Shown piece by piece: positions 1 to 11,520 of a stretch of DNA of 64,000 nt. This DNA comes from Hemibagrus wyckioides (Eukaryota > Chordata > Actinopteri > Siluriformes > Bagridae). Made by a program: the position numbers and the translations under genes. Within the stretch, counting starts at the first letter, position 1, and each line of letters opens with the position of its first letter. The notes under the pieces were generated by a model. That model made no database searches. It had not been told where the DNA came from and saw only the letters and a program-made list of their open reading frames with translations. Location: contig NC_080735.1 in NCBI RefSeq assembly GCF_019097595.1, positions 15,763,917-15,827,916 of the forward strand, read 5' to 3'.

Positions 1-440
1 TAGTGGGAAAGACTTGGCGATTGATCATTAGCGCTGAAGGTGTTGGTGTAATTGGTTGCTATTCATCTCTCAAAAAGTTGAGAGACAGATTTCTAAAAGA
101 AGTAGAGGCCTAGCCAAAGATAAAATTTATCATCCAAGTAATAATCAAGCTGGGTGTGCTGTTATTTATATATTTATTAAATTAAATTAAATTACATTAA
201 ATTAAATTTTTATTTATTTTATTTTATTTTTTGGAGTCCAAGCACTAAGAAACTAAACTAGAAACCTTGTGAATAGAATTTTCTTCTCTTTTTTTTTCTT
301 AAAATTCATGAATTCTTCGAAAATAATCAACAGTGGTCATCTCTAAAAGTTTTGGCTATAATTATTAATTTTATTCTTAATAAACAAGTGTTCCATTACA
401 CTGCTGGACATTTAGTATAAATGTATACGTATCAGTATAA
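1..440. other. AT-rich, no gene recognised
   Basis: I see no gene. An impure (AAATT)n / (ATTTT)n run occupies about 175-232. The rest is unrecognised AT-rich sequence. Confidence 0.5.
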
Positions 441-871
441 AGAAATAAATGATTTCCTGGCTGTGAGTCTGATATAAATTGAGTCTGTCTGTTTTCAGTG
501 TGTCTTAGACGTGTGTTTTTTCCCTCTGTTGGAGAACCTTACACAGAATTTTTAGTGGTTGAAGAGCAAATTTGAGCGGCTTTTTAGATGAATAAGCACC
601 TGGAGCATTCCAGAGAGCAGAAATGGGTTTGATATCAACATTTACTTTGAAGATTTTGTTCTTTGGAACTTTACTATGAACGTATTGCCCATAGTAGGAA
701 AGGTAGAAAAATAAATACTTCTGAAACACTTCAAATTCTTAAAAGACGTGAGTGTCTACTTGGATATGAGCTCCATATGAAGCACCACTGTGGAGTGAGA
801 CATGACAAAGACATTCAATGCTGAACATGAACACAACCAACCAGACAGAAACTCCATTATTTTTCGGCCTC
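441..871 (+). repeat. Dispersed repeat family R1, copy A
   Basis: About 430 bp that can be aligned by eye with 1966-2460, 12245-12720, 18513-18875 (reverse) and 35956-36050 (reverse). Shared landmarks in order are: 'gtgagtctgatata' near the left end; 'gacgtgtgttttttccctct'; 'gggtttgatatcaacattta'; 'catatgagct'; 'gagacatgacaaagacattc'; and 'ggcctc' near the right end. I see no coding potential and no clear terminal inverted repeats, so the class is unknown (non-autonomous DNA element, or a retroelement UTR or LTR). This copy diverges from the others after 'ggcctc' and lacks the last 60 bp or so present in copy B. Confidence 0.8.
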
Positions 872-1419
872 GATATATAATATAAACTAAGTATGAATCT
901 TTGGGGGGGGGTCCACTTTGTATATAGACTTTTATGCTAACTCTCTGTATTCTGCCATCATGTGCATGATGATTTCTTTTCACGTTCCATGACTATCATG
1001 ATCTTGAGGAACAGATAACATGCCAGTCGTTCCTTTATCTGTTAAATTTCGCAGTCATGCTTCTTCATCCCACAGCGGCAGTATTTCCAGTGTGTTATGA
1101 CTAACAAGTCAAGACTTGATTATATGCTCCATTATCTGCGTATTGTCTTATCGTTGTGATATGCCAATCATCATCTAATCTGCTTTTGCAGTGATGCAAT
1201 GCAGTGCAACGCAAGCACCAAGGACACACAGTGATATTGATGTGAAGCATCACTCTGACACAGCATCCTGGTGTGTGTGTGTGTATGTGTGTTTATATTT
1301 TCCTCCTCTGCTTATCTCTGAAAGCAGACAGAATATCATTGTGGCTCATTTGAATATTTGTAGATAAGATAACGTCCTTGCTTTAATGCGGAAGGTGTTA
1401 ATCTGGTAAATAAGTCAGA
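872..1419. other. No gene; short G and GT tracts
   Basis: Contains a G9 run at 903-911 and an impure (GT)n run at 1271-1292. Otherwise unrecognised. Confidence 0.45.
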
Positions 1420-1463
1420 AATAAAACACCAGAGGATGCGCTGATCAACCGGAGTGTTTTATT
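1420..1463. repeat. Short hairpin, possible MITE remnant
   Basis: The perfect 10-bp arms 'aataaaacac' (1420-1429) and 'gtgttttatt' (1454-1463) flank a 24-nt loop. A longer imperfect hairpin built on the same AATAAAA.../...TTTT theme lies at 55918-56031, so both may come from one fish repeat family. That link is inference. Confidence 0.5.
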
Positions 1464-1928
1464 CCTCTTATGTCACGGCAGTTCCTCAAGGATGAGCTGC
1501 TACTCGGGATATTTCTCACCTTCCGACCAATCAGAATCGAGCACTGCGGTGTCATTCTGTTTATAGAAGATTTGCAGCATCTACAGCTTTAGACCAGAAA
1601 CCATCCTGAGCATAGATTGTTGTTGTCCTTTTGATAAACATGTCAGTTATATTCAGAATATAATTAATGCTGCCTTCACATGCTCCATGGGTTTCCTGAT
1701 CGCCAAAGCGTTTGTTGCATGTAAAGTGTATTTTTAAATTGATCTAGTGAGCTGCCATCATCCTTCCTCATCCAAATAATGAGTGCTTTAAGAATCAGTA
1801 TACAAAGAAACAGATTACAAAAGAAGCAAGTTGTGCAGTGGAGGTAGAATCCATATGTGGAGCTTTATTAAGAATTTGGAGCATACAAATCCATTGTAAG
1901 ACCGTGAGAACAAATATATAATTATATT

Positions 1929-1932
<4 letters not shown>
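1464..1932. other. No gene recognised
   Basis: Mixed-composition sequence with no gene. The first 130 bp, including 'gaccaatcagaatcgagcac', resembles the core word of the 58 kb minisatellite units ('accaatcagaattgag'), so it may belong to a related dispersed repeat. Confidence 0.35.

Positions 1933-1961
<29 letters not shown>
1933..1961. repeat. (TA)n microsatellite
   Basis: About 14 uninterrupted TA units that abut the left end of R1 copy B. Confidence 0.95.
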
Positions 1962-1965
<4 letters not shown>

Positions 1966-2460
1966 GAAGAAATGAATGGTTTTATCACCGCAAATCTGAT
2001 ATAAAATGAGTCTCTGTTGGCCTTCAGTGTCTTTTAGACGTGTGTTTTTTCCCTCTATTGGATAACCGCACACAGAATTTTAGTGGCTGAAGAGCAAATT
2101 TTAGCTGCTTATGAACAAGCACTTGCTGGGTTATGAACAAGCAGAAATGGGTTTGATATCAACATTTACTTTAAAGATACAAACATGAAAATTATGAATA
2201 TATTGCACTTAATAGGTTGGGAAAAACAGAAATACTTTAAATTCTTAAAGCTCTGAGTGTCTACTTTCATATGAGCTTCATATTAAGCACCACTGTGGAA
2301 TGAGACATGACAAAGACATTCAATGCTGTACATGGAAAGAGCCAAACAGACACAAATTCAGTTTTTTTGGCCTCTGGGGAAAAAAGACAAGTTCAATAAT
2401 GTAAAACATTGTATTCAGTCCAAATGTGTCTTAGTGAGAATTACAGAGTGTGATATCAGT
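1966..2460 (+). repeat. Dispersed repeat family R1, copy B
   Basis: The longest R1 copy. It carries every landmark given for copy A and continues past 'ggcctc' through 'gtccaaatgtgtcttagtga' to 'tgatatcagtac', the stretch that also begins the reverse copy D at 18513. An internal duplication ('atgaacaagc' twice near 2112 and 2135) is specific to this copy. No coding potential seen. Confidence 0.8.
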
Positions 2461-3453
2461 ACTATCTCTTCATCAGAGCTCAGTGTAAAGCTAAGTGTTA
2501 GATGACTGAAGAAAGAGTGGGTTGTGTTAGTGCTGGTGTTATTGGTTAGAGTTCAATGGCCTGATAGCCTGCTAGAAAAAAGGGCACTTTACTGACCAGG
2601 AAGTGTGTGCTGAATCCTACTAGACCACCAGATGCTTTATCTAAAGTGACAAAGTCAGATTTACCAATATATCAATTCAATAGAGTAGCTTAAATTCACC
2701 ATTCAGTTGGCTGTTTGCAGATTGATTACTGGTTATGTTTCCTATTTATTTCCTCCTGTTTTGAGTGGAAGTCCAGCTGTGACTAAATACCGTATTTTAT
2801 ACACATACATGAAATACATTACCTAGGCTATGGAAAGTGAGGACAAGTAATAAACGTGTAATACAGAGAGATAGATTTAGATTTAGAGATGAATTTAATA
2901 AAGTTCAGGCCATGCTGTACATTAATATACAATAGCTAAAAGTTAAAGATACAGTTTTTCACTCTGTTTTATCTTTTGTCTTGTGATTCCATTCGAAGGA
3001 CACAAAAGTTTCACATCCCCCATTTTCGCGGTGTGATGAGGAGATCTACCATCATCCAGCTTCACCATTTCAATCACATTTACATTAAATACCTTGATGA
3101 CAGTTCTACAGATTGGTTTTAAATAAACTTCTGGTACTGTAGTGTTCAAAACTAAACACCAGAAATACTCTATCCTGATTGGTTAATCCCAATTCCCCCA
3201 AAAAAAAAAAAAAAAAAAAATGGTTGGTTAAATCGGGATGAATAGTAATGATGACTTTCTGCTGATTTCTGCTGATTTGCACATGCATATATGAAAGATG
3301 TATTATGTTCACCACCTCAGCATAAAATATATTAGAGAGTTCAAACCTTAAATCCCCCTGAGCTGCGCCTCTAGAAATGATCTCAGTAACTTAAGCTTCT
3401 TTCCAAAGCTTGTGTATTAAAGTATTTTCATGTAAAACTTTTTTTAGGTCAGG

Positions 3454-3460
<7 letters not shown>
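2461..3460. other. No gene; poly(A) tract
   Basis: Contains an A21 run at 3200-3220. Overlapping open frames of under 70 codons show no family resemblance. Confidence 0.45.
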
Positions 3461-3539
<79 letters not shown>

Positions 3540-3560
3540 GTTGTTGTTGTTGTTGTTGTT
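3461..3560. repeat. (ATT)26-(GTT)7 compound microsatellite
   Basis: A pure (ATT)n run at 3461-3539 changes abruptly to (GTT)n at 3540-3560. This is long and uninterrupted, so it is likely polymorphic. Confidence 0.97.
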
Positions 3561-3733
3561 ATTATTAACCTTTAACTCTCAAGTGTAATTCAGTCCGAAT
3601 AAGGGCTTGCCAAAAGATCTACCAAATGTCGTAAATGTACTGAAACCCCACCAGCATTTGGCTAGCCATGTTAGCTAACAACACATTTCCTTTGTATAGC
3701 ATAGATAAAGGGTTGTTTACTTCAGCATGGCTC

Positions 3734-3780
<47 letters not shown>

Positions 3781-3788
3781 CAACAACA
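3734..3788. repeat. (AAT)n-(AAC)n microsatellite
   Basis: About 14 AAT units followed by AAC units, complementary in sense to the (ATT)n run 200 bp upstream. A G10 run follows at 3842-3851. Confidence 0.95.
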
Positions 3789-4255
3789 TAATTGGTCAAA
3801 ATTGCATTGCTCAGGTTATTATTTTTATTTTTATTTGTTTTGGGGGGGGGGTAGCACTCCAGTGGTCTACAAGGACAACAAATTTTGCTCAGACCATGTT
3901 CAGACACAAATTTATTCAAAAATGTTTAATGGACCAAACTGTCAATGAATATAAACTTCATGAGTCTTAGAATGTTATAACAGGACCTCGGGTTACATAA
4001 AAAAATATTTTGGAATGGCACCATAGGAGATATGAATAGTTGATATTTTTGTTTATAACTTCTGTATAATTTGTCCTAAAGTAATGGATGGGGTATTTTT
4101 AGATTCAGTGACTTGAATGATACACAATTTTGCATTGTGTGTTAAGAAGCTTGTCTTGTTCCATCTACAAGTTAAATACTTACCTTCTTTTGAAATTATA
4201 CACAACATCATTTCACATATATACTTAAAGTTCTTATAATTGGTCCTCACAGCTA
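3789..4255. other. No gene recognised
   Basis: AT-rich sequence. Only the G10 homopolymer at 3842-3851 stands out. Confidence 0.45.

Positions 4256-4304
<49 letters not shown>
4256..4304. repeat. (ATT)16 microsatellite
   Basis: An uninterrupted ATT run, the third ATT/AAT array within 1 kb. Confidence 0.95.
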
Positions 4305-4306
<2 letters not shown>

Positions 4307-4900
4307 AGGGGATTCTGAGAACTGTTATGAGTTATACTGAGTAAGTACAAGTCATTTCAGTTCAGTCACACATAAAGCTACACCTGCTGCTAGACCTAGC
4401 GTAAATCATTCATATGATTTAGCATGTGCAGATTCTTCCGGACGCTCCGTCGAGAACACCCTGCTGCGCCTTGTCATAATTACATCATTCACTAAACCTC
4501 TGAGTGAGCTGACAACCTTGTTTTAATTCCAGTTAGGACACTTGTTTATCAAGAGACCGGGAAGAAAATTCTTCTTACAAGAAGCTGCCCTTATTCCAGT
4601 GAGCCTGAGGAAGAGGAAGAGGAAGAGGAAAAGGAAGAGAAAGTTCCCAGTGGAGCGTAGCCTTTGTCCAGGGGAAAACATGTCGAATTGTGGATGCTCT
4701 AGGCTGAGTGGAGGAGTGTGTAAATCGACTGCGCTCTGTTCCTCCCTGAGGTCTGAAGGATGGGAGCTTATTAGCAACACTTCCATCACCAGGTCTGAGG
4801 CAGGGGGGAAAACGGGGGGTTCGTGTCCTTGCATGACTGCAAGGGAAAGGTGAAAGCAGCAGTCTGTTCAAGCAACACCTCCATTTCAACCTGAGGAATA
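4305..4900. other. Complex block, possible conserved non-coding element
   Basis: GC content is higher than in the surroundings, and there is a short (GGAAGA)n tract at 4606-4642. Open frames of 103-118 codons exist on both strands here, but they run through the hexamer tract and look like no family I know. The block from 4650 to 4860 is non-repetitive and could be a conserved element or an exon remnant; I cannot tell which. Confidence 0.25.
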
Positions 4901-6359
4901 AATACTGGGATGTTGATTTACTTCCTTTCATTAATTTTCTTTCTTTAGGTGCAGTTTGTTCACATGCTGAATATGGAATAAGATATTATGTAAGGATTAA
5001 AACCTTCTAGGAAGAAAAAAATGTGATGAAGCAGAGTTTTATCAAAGGTTTAATCCTCTTATACCATTTTATTCATTTATCAATGAATCACATCTGAATA
5101 AATGTCTAAAAAAAATACAAATTAGGTTCTTTTATTGCATATCTCATAGCACGTATAGCAGATCCTTCATCAGCCTCTCTTTTTTCTTTTTCATCTTCTC
5201 AGAAAGCTTTTCTCATGCTGACACTGGAGACTCCTTCCATGAATTGAAAAAAATTAAAATCTTACAAAAAAAAAAGATGCAATTTTCATCCATCTTGTTT
5301 TCATCTGTTAAATATAAGATTTAGATCATGTGGAAAATCAAGCAAAGCTGAGCCAAAATCTCATATATCCTTGTGTAGTAAAAAATTGTGGAGTGATGAA
5401 CACTTCATGCACTCAATGCTCACAGCTTTGCTTAGATAGTGGGAAAGGGGCGGGGCTAACAGGTACTACTCTGGATGAGGAAATATTTGGCCGACGACAT
5501 TCTGGTGTTTTATTTTTGAACCATTTTGAAAATTCTGTCTGACCTTATCATTAATTTGTCATTTATTACTGCGAAAAGTCTTATAGAGTTCCATTTGAGA
5601 CGATACAATCCTCGTAAGAGTCACACACTAGACGATAGTGTATAAGTGCGCAGTGTGTAGTGTGTGATTTGGGATGCCACTTATGACTTATTAGAACAAG
5701 TGCTTTAATATAAGGCTGTGATTTTGGACTGACAGCCAGAAATACTGTTATTTATGTTAGACGTCCTACACCTAGACTGGAGAATTCAACAGCACTTTGC
5801 TAGAAAAGGAGTTAAATATTAGTTTTTAGTTATAGGTGGCTGTTACCTGGCATTAGATTTATTTTTTCACTTTTTTATTGTTTGTGAGCAATAAATATCC
5901 AAAACTGAATTTAATTACCCGCTCAAACGAATCTGACCAAAATATCACCCTGTCCTTACTACACACATCATTTTTCTGTGAGATTGGATTGAAGTAACCG
6001 AGCTACTCTTATGGCTGAAAAGGTTAATCCTAAGGTCCGGCGACTATATCAACTAATTAGCTGTTATTGATTTGTCCTTGAGAGATCTGATGGTTCAGAC
6101 AAGATCCAGTATTACAGTTGTGTAGGTGCAGTGGGACCGAGCCGATGCTTTGTGATGGTAATAAAATGATTTAGAGATCGAGGCTCATTGTTCGGTCATG
6201 ATTATTTTATAGGCTGGGTGCTGTTGGGAGATGTTCTATCATTAAAGGTGCTCATGTCCCGGTTGAACTGCACTGTGTGGTTAAAAATGTATGAAAAGTA
6301 TTCAAAAAAAAAAAAAAGTAAGTACTTTCGTTACAGTTTCGGAATTTTACGATTTTTTT
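4901..6359. other. No gene recognised
   Basis: AT-rich sequence with an A14 run at 6304-6317. 'ggggcggggc' at about 5447 is an isolated GC-box-like word with no other promoter sign. Confidence 0.4.
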
Positions 6360-6740
6360 TTTCATTCAGTGAAAGGTGTTTCAAAATAGTCAACCCACGA
6401 TACAAATGGTGCCTTCGGCATGTGTTAAAACTAGGTGATTTTTCACATGATTTTTCTTGACAGATTGGTGGTGTGGGTGGTCTGTTCTGTTTTTAGCCCA
6501 AGCTTGGTGGCACGACTTTCTGTGAAGACCACTGATGCTTGACTTGGGTCAGTTCTTTGTAAGCAGCCATACAGTTTCCATACGCTTCATACTGGTAATA
6601 TTGGTCATATTTTGGGTGGCTGGAACGGATTATCTGCATTTACATTATTTCTTATGCGAAAATTCATTTTGTAATACAAATTTCCACCTTAAGAACTCGC
6701 CTCCAGAATGAATTAAATTCGTATGCTGAGGTTTTACTGT
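6360..6740 (+). mobile_element. MITE family P1, left-truncated copy
   Basis: Matches the right two thirds of the full P1 element at 28660-29237, with shared words 'gtcaacccacgata', 'ccttcggcatgtgtt', 'agcccaagcttggtggcac' and 'tggctggaac'. The right terminus is preserved but mutated: 'gaggttttactg' in place of 'aaggttccactg'. The left terminus is missing. No transposase was recognised in the family. Confidence 0.8.
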
Positions 6741-7753
6741 TTCTTTGTGTTTGCTTTTCTGATAGGACTGAAACCTGTCTATTAGTATTAGCACCTGGAG
6801 TATAATATGACGCCTGCTCATATTGGAAGTGACTTCAGTCATGGTTGACAGCTAATAAGGAAAATATACAGAACAGACAACTGTGTTGATTATCATATAC
6901 AAAATTCCTTTTGAAAATTGTCTGGAAAATGTTTTTGTGAAGTTTTGTATCTGGTGCTTGAAATATCTCATATATTTTTGTTCAGTTCTTCTGCTTCTAC
7001 TTCTACACATCAGCCAAAATGATCCCATAACTAGGGCAATTTTATTTACTTTATGTCTCTAGAATGCTTGTGGAAATACCAGATTGTGGAAATGCTTTAA
7101 TACCCAATAAAATTCATAAGAGACTACTTCAGCCTACTGAAGAAATGGATTAAGTGCATTATTTCACCATTAGTTAATCCAGTTTGTCATTATTATCGTT
7201 AAAAAATGAACAGAATAGAAAATTAGAACATTTTCTGATTAGCTGTTCCAATCAGACATATTGTAATACACTCAAGTACTGTCTACTCAAGTAGTTTCTC
7301 ACAATATACACAGTATCAGCAAACTCTTGAGTATAACTGGAGATGTTTTTAGATCTTCCCTACTCAATCCTGCAAACTAAATCATTTCCAATTCAGCAAT
7401 CATCCTGAACTCCATTAGCACTTATGGACCCTGAGAATCCATTTCTGTCCTTTGCAGAAAAACAGTCTGAGGTATAGATCAATCCGTCAGGTATCAGAAA
7501 GCGGTATTTCATTTTCTTTTGCATTTCTGTTTGGTGTAGTCACATGCCAAATGTGTGATTATCAGAAGTTATGAAAAAAGACAACAATAAGCATTGCTAA
7601 GTAGCGGAAAATTACGAGCGCAGCTAGCAGATTGTTCTAAATTGACTCGTGTTTGCTGAGGTTCAGCTGCTGAATTAAGCATTTTCTAAAACTCTTAAGG
7701 GAGGCTGAGAATGCTTACCTTGATAAACAAAGATGTGGGGAGGTGTCCAGAGA
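6741..7753. other. No gene recognised
   Basis: AT-rich, non-repetitive sequence with no feature I can support. Confidence 0.45.
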
Positions 7754-7786
<33 letters not shown>

Positions 7787-7807
7787 GTCTGTCTCTCTCT
7801 CTCTCTC
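7754..7807. repeat. (CT)n microsatellite
   Basis: An interrupted (CT)n run with a few TGTCT variants. Confidence 0.9.
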
Positions 7808-8115
7808 CTTCTTTTTCTCTGACTGCAATTAACAGAGATATAAAAATTTTGACTTTAAATTTTAATCTTTAGACCAAACCTTAAACCAATATACAGAATG
7901 CCCATGCTGGAAAACAATGAGCCTCATTAATCAAGCTAGCTGTGAGCCAGTCTATTCATAAATCATTCATAGGAGCATTTACACCAGAAATGTAGCTTTC
8001 ATGGAAATCCAGTGAGTTTGTATAAACTTTACTTATAAATGAGCTCACTAATTCCTTAGCTTCAAATTGTGTATAATAATAAAGTTTCCACTTTGGGTTT
8101 TGCATTAATGACTTG
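7808..8115. other. No gene recognised
   Basis: Nothing supportable seen. This sequence flanks the LTR that begins at 8116. Confidence 0.45.
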
Positions 8116-8827
8116 TGTTACGACCCCGAAGTAGGCCTAGGGGAGACTCAGGGTCAGCAACCGGTGGTTTATCAAGCTGATAGTGGGTGAAAAAGTCCAA
8201 CCGGGTCTAAACAATGACACACAGTGTAAACTGGCTGAATGAAAAAAAAACAAGGTTTCGCGACACAACCTGTAGTGCTTAATCAGTTTACTGTGCTGAA
8301 CAACAGAAAACACGTATTTACAATATTTACAAATTTCACAAACAAGCCAAACACGGGGCTGGACAACGGCGGTGCTGAAGAAAAGAAAACCAAGTAAAAC
8401 AAAATGATACTTCCCTAACGCTGCTTTATTTTTAATACATCCTGGACTACAAACAAAAGTGAAACCAAAAACCTACCTATACTGCGCTTCCCTTACAAAC
8501 TTAAATACAGGGGGTGGCACCCGCCCCTTTCCTAAAGTGTCTAGACAGTGTGACGTCCTACGTGTTGCACAGTGTATGAGCGCGCTCTTTCTTACCTGTC
8601 CGAGCCCCGTCAGCACAACACTACACAAACACACACAGCTGTACATACACCTCAATACACCAAGTATTTAGACAGACAAACAAACCACGCGATTGCACAC
8701 ACAAGCAGAAACAAAACGCGCCCGATGCGGTGTCAGTGTTTCGCTTTTATAGCCTGACTCTTCTTGCGGTTAATCTTCCGGGGCGGCGATAGCGCGACTC
8801 GGCTCCTCCCGTCCGTGGCACGTAACA
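8116..8827 (-). mobile_element. LTR of an LTR retrotransposon, minus strand
   Basis: On the minus strand the block starts TGTTACGTGCC and ends GGTCGTAACA, giving a TG...CA unit with 7-bp inverted ends (TGTTACG/CGTAACA). It carries a TATAAAAG box about 75 bp from the 5' end and an AATAAA signal about 325 bp downstream of that. The adjoining bases just outside the 5' end read as a polypurine tract (next entry), which would make this a 3' LTR. I found no matching 5' LTR or pol domain to the right, so the internal part has been lost or truncated. I see no 5-bp target duplication, as expected if only one end is present. Ty3/gypsy or ERV-like origin is not resolved. Confidence 0.7.
8744..8751 (-). 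promoter_or_regulatory. Putative LTR TATA box
   Basis: TATAAAAG on the minus strand, inside the LTR and upstream of its AATAAA signal, in the expected U3-R order. Confidence 0.5.
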
Positions 8828-8845
8828 CGCCCCTCCTCAAAAAAA
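8828..8845 (-). other. Putative polypurine tract beside the LTR
   Basis: The minus strand reads a T/A-rich stretch followed by 'gaggaggggcg' immediately before the LTR start TGTTACG. This purine-rich position matches the plus-strand primer site of LTR retrotransposons. Confidence 0.5.
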
Positions 8846-9049
8846 GCAGAAAGCAATCCCAAAAGAAATCCATACATTAAGGTGAATAAGACAAGCCATT
8901 GTGCTGGGACAAAATAAATATCTAAATAAAGAAAAAAGCAAAAAATAAATAAATAATATATATTTTTTTTTTGCTAAGGCACTTTGTCATTATTTAGTCA
9001 GCATTTCGTTGTCTTTAGCTTTCTTTAGAAGCATGTGGGTGTCATCCAA
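8846..9049. other. A-rich remnant between LTR and SINE
   Basis: Contains impure (AAAT)n and T10 tracts at 8916-8975. It could be residual retroelement interior, but no domain can be read. Confidence 0.35.
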
Positions 9050-9371
9050 GTGGGGGCACTGTGGCTTAGTGCTTAGCATGTTCAACTTGTTCAACATGTT
9101 CAACTCTAGGTTTGCGTGAGCACAGTTTGCATGTTCTCCCAGGGGTTTCCTCCGGGTTCTCTGGTTTCCTACTTTAGTCTAAAGATAGGCTGATTGGCAT
9201 CTCTAATTTTTCTGTAGTGTGTAAATGGGTGTGTGAGTGTTCCCTGTAATGGGTTGGTAGTCCATCCAAGGTATTCTCCACTTTGTGCCTATGAATCCCA
9301 GGGATAGACTTCAGGTTCCCTGAGACCCTGTGTAGGACAAATGGTACAGAAAATGGATGGATGAATGGATG
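9050..9371 (+). mobile_element. V-SINE (DANA/HE1-type), nearly full length
   Basis: The tRNA-like head has 'gtggcttagtgcttagcat' as an A-box region. The conserved V-SINE core follows with 'gtttgcatgttctccc' and 'tttcctccgggttctctgg', and the 3' region ends in 'ccctgtgtagga' and a (GGAT)n-like tail. Head, core and tail are in the order known for the vertebrate V-SINE superfamily. The B box is degraded and the head contains a small 'gttcaac' triplication. Confidence 0.85.
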
Positions 9372-10288
9372 AGTTGCATCTGAGCTGTGCCTTTAACATG
9401 CTTTGCACTTTATGGCTAATTGACATTCATCAACACATACAAGTGACTAGGAGGAACTTTTGTTAATTTATTAGGAATTCAGTTTAGATTAAATCATTTA
9501 TGCACAACTTTATTTAAAGATTTACTGTCCATAGAGTTGCATCCCATCCTGTCCCTAAAATTACCGATGTAACTGACCGATACATGAGTGCAGAGCATTT
9601 GGCAATGAGTAATAAGATCACAAACTGTAGAGATCTGAAATCATCAGACGTCATGCATTTGTGCCAGTTTCATTCCAGTACACTCATATGGATAGGAGAG
9701 AAACTGAGTGCAGCTCTTTTTATTCAATTAGATCATCCTGTCCAGCAGCTGAGAAATGGAAAGCAGGAAAAGGAACAATTAAAATCCAGTACCCACAAGC
9801 TCAATAAAAATGTGATTCTCCACTCTCTGATGTGTGAAATAGCTCCATTTGCTCTCGGCAGATTCTCTCATAACTTTCAATGAAACGGCTAAAGACTCGG
9901 CTTTCCACAGAGAACTGGAACATCGATACTGAAACCCTCTCAGATCTCTCCGTGATGAATCTGTGGCTCCGGATCAGAAACCGAAACGATCTCTATCCCG
10001 ATCGATTATGAATGTCCATTTCCCATCATGTACTGTAACATTACCTGTGAAAGTCGTTTACGAAGCTACAAAATAATCATTTTGGAAACAATAACGGCTG
10101 AATGGCAGTTGTTCTGTCAGAAAGGCACTTTCATACTGATATAATACAAAATCAAGCATGCCAAAAGTTTTAACTTCTGCATTAATTACAGAAGATTTCA
10201 AATAAAACAAATTCTACACAAATTCAAAAACTCTGTGCAGTGAGCAAATATAGTGATAACTTGAAAAGAAATATAGGAGAAATACAGC
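9372..10288. other. No gene; non-repetitive block
   Basis: Includes a 99-codon open frame (9584-9883) with no domain, no splice context and no family resemblance, so I do not call it a gene. The stretch 9830-10030 has balanced composition and could be a conserved non-coding element. Confidence 0.3.
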
Positions 10289-10407
10289 GATGATACAGCA
10301 CCCCTGGAGCAGAGATGGGCTTTGCTCAGGGGCCCAACAGCGGCAGTGCTGCGGCTTGACCCCCGATCTTCCAATTAACAACCCAGAACCCTTAACACTT
10401 GAGCCAG
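10289..10407 (-). mobile_element. tRNA-derived SINE (family S1), reverse fragment
   Basis: Read on the minus strand, it matches the head and middle of the SINEs at 21273 and 63168, with 'ctcaagtg.ttaagg', 'ggtcaagcc.cagcac' and 'ctccaggggtgctgtatca'. The tail is missing. Confidence 0.75.
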
Positions 10408-10442
10408 GACTGCCTGAAGAAGGGAACCAAGAAGGGCATCAA

Positions 10443-10661
10443 AGGTTTCCCCAGGGTACTCCAGTGCCCTCCCCATGTCAAAGACATGAGCTGTAGGTTG
10501 ATTGCCATCTATAAATTGTCTGTAGTGTGTGTTTGATTGTGCCCTGTGATGAGTTGGGACCTTGGCCAGGTGACCCTCACCTTGTACCCCAAGTCCCCTG
10601 GATAGTCCCCAGGCTCCCTGCGACCCTGTTTAGGATACATGCTACAGAAAATGAATGAATG
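10443..10661 (+). mobile_element. V-SINE, 5'-truncated
   Basis: Begins within the V-SINE core ('ggtttccccagggtactcca', then 'caaagacatg') and runs through 'ctgtagtgtgtgtttgat' to 'ccctgtttagga' and an (AATG)n tail. It directly follows the opposed S1 fragment. Confidence 0.8.
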
Positions 10662-11389
10662 GAATATGACACTGATCTTTTCAAATGAGACCTTTTCAAA
10701 CAGTAGTTCATACAGGTTTTAGATCAACATTGGAACGTATTCAGGGGGAAAATGAGGAAATCGATGAATTGTTAGGTATTTTGGGAATCGTTTCAACAGA
10801 AGTAGGAAGGAATCTCCAAGGAAAAGAAACTGAGGGAATCAAAAATATGCAGTGAAGCTTATAATTAAGATGTAGCATACAAGTGCTGTAAGTATTCCTG
10901 GGTAGTTCTATCTAAGTGTGTTCTCCTGTATCGTGTTGTGATCGTTGATGACATTTTAATGATCCTTGATGTTCATAACTATAAATGTTACTAATCACTC
11001 TGATTTACATGATTGTATCATTAATAGTTTGATGGACTGCATTGTTGTTGTGGCTCCCACACGAAAGCTTCCTCACTTCGGCTATATCGTATTTATTTCT
11101 TCAGTTCTCTTATTTTTTGCTTTATCAAAAGCGCAGTTGCTATTTTGTACCTTTGTACATTTATTCAAAGTTTTTCTTACTTGTGTCATGTTCTTTCTTA
11201 ACCTACATAAACAAACAGGGTAGAGTTTAAGTTGACCTGAAAGTTGACCTCGGTAACCAGTTCAAACAGATTACATTCCAAACAAATATTTTTTAGTTTA
11301 CTGTCACATGGGATTCAACTTTTCAGAGATTTTAGTGTGCTTATATTATTAATGTCTTTAATGTTGTCTGTTTTTTTGTCACTTGGGTT
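10662..11389. other. No gene recognised
   Basis: AT-rich; two overlapping open frames under 90 codons are T-rich and unremarkable. Confidence 0.45.
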
Positions 11390-11478
11390 GAATTTTTTTG
11401 TTCCTGACCTATGTAATAGTTCAAAAATAAATAAATTTCTCATTGGGATGTGTAAATTTCCCATTGGGATGAATAAAG
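11390..11478 (+). mobile_element. Non-LTR retrotransposon 3' end
   Basis: Contains 'aatttc(t/c)cattgggatg' twice in tandem, followed by 'aataaagtatctatc'. Many fish LINEs end in 'ATTTCCC..GGGAT.AATAAAGT' plus a short tandem repeat, here (TATC)n. Only the terminal 90 bp is present. Confidence 0.6.
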
Positions 11479-11520
11479 TATCTATCTATCTGTCAGTCTA
11501 TCTATCCGTCCGTCCGTCCG

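Noticed and set aside
4523..4931. Open frames of 103 and 118 codons on both strands
   Set aside because: They cross a GGAAGA hexamer tract and lack splice context or homology; kept only as a possible conserved block.
5440..5460. GC-box promoter
   Set aside because: A single GGGGCGGGGC word in AT-rich sequence, without a CpG island, TATA box or downstream exon.
9584..9883. 99-codon open frame in complex sequence
   Set aside because: No family resemblance, no flanking splice or promoter evidence, and such lengths occur by chance on this scale.
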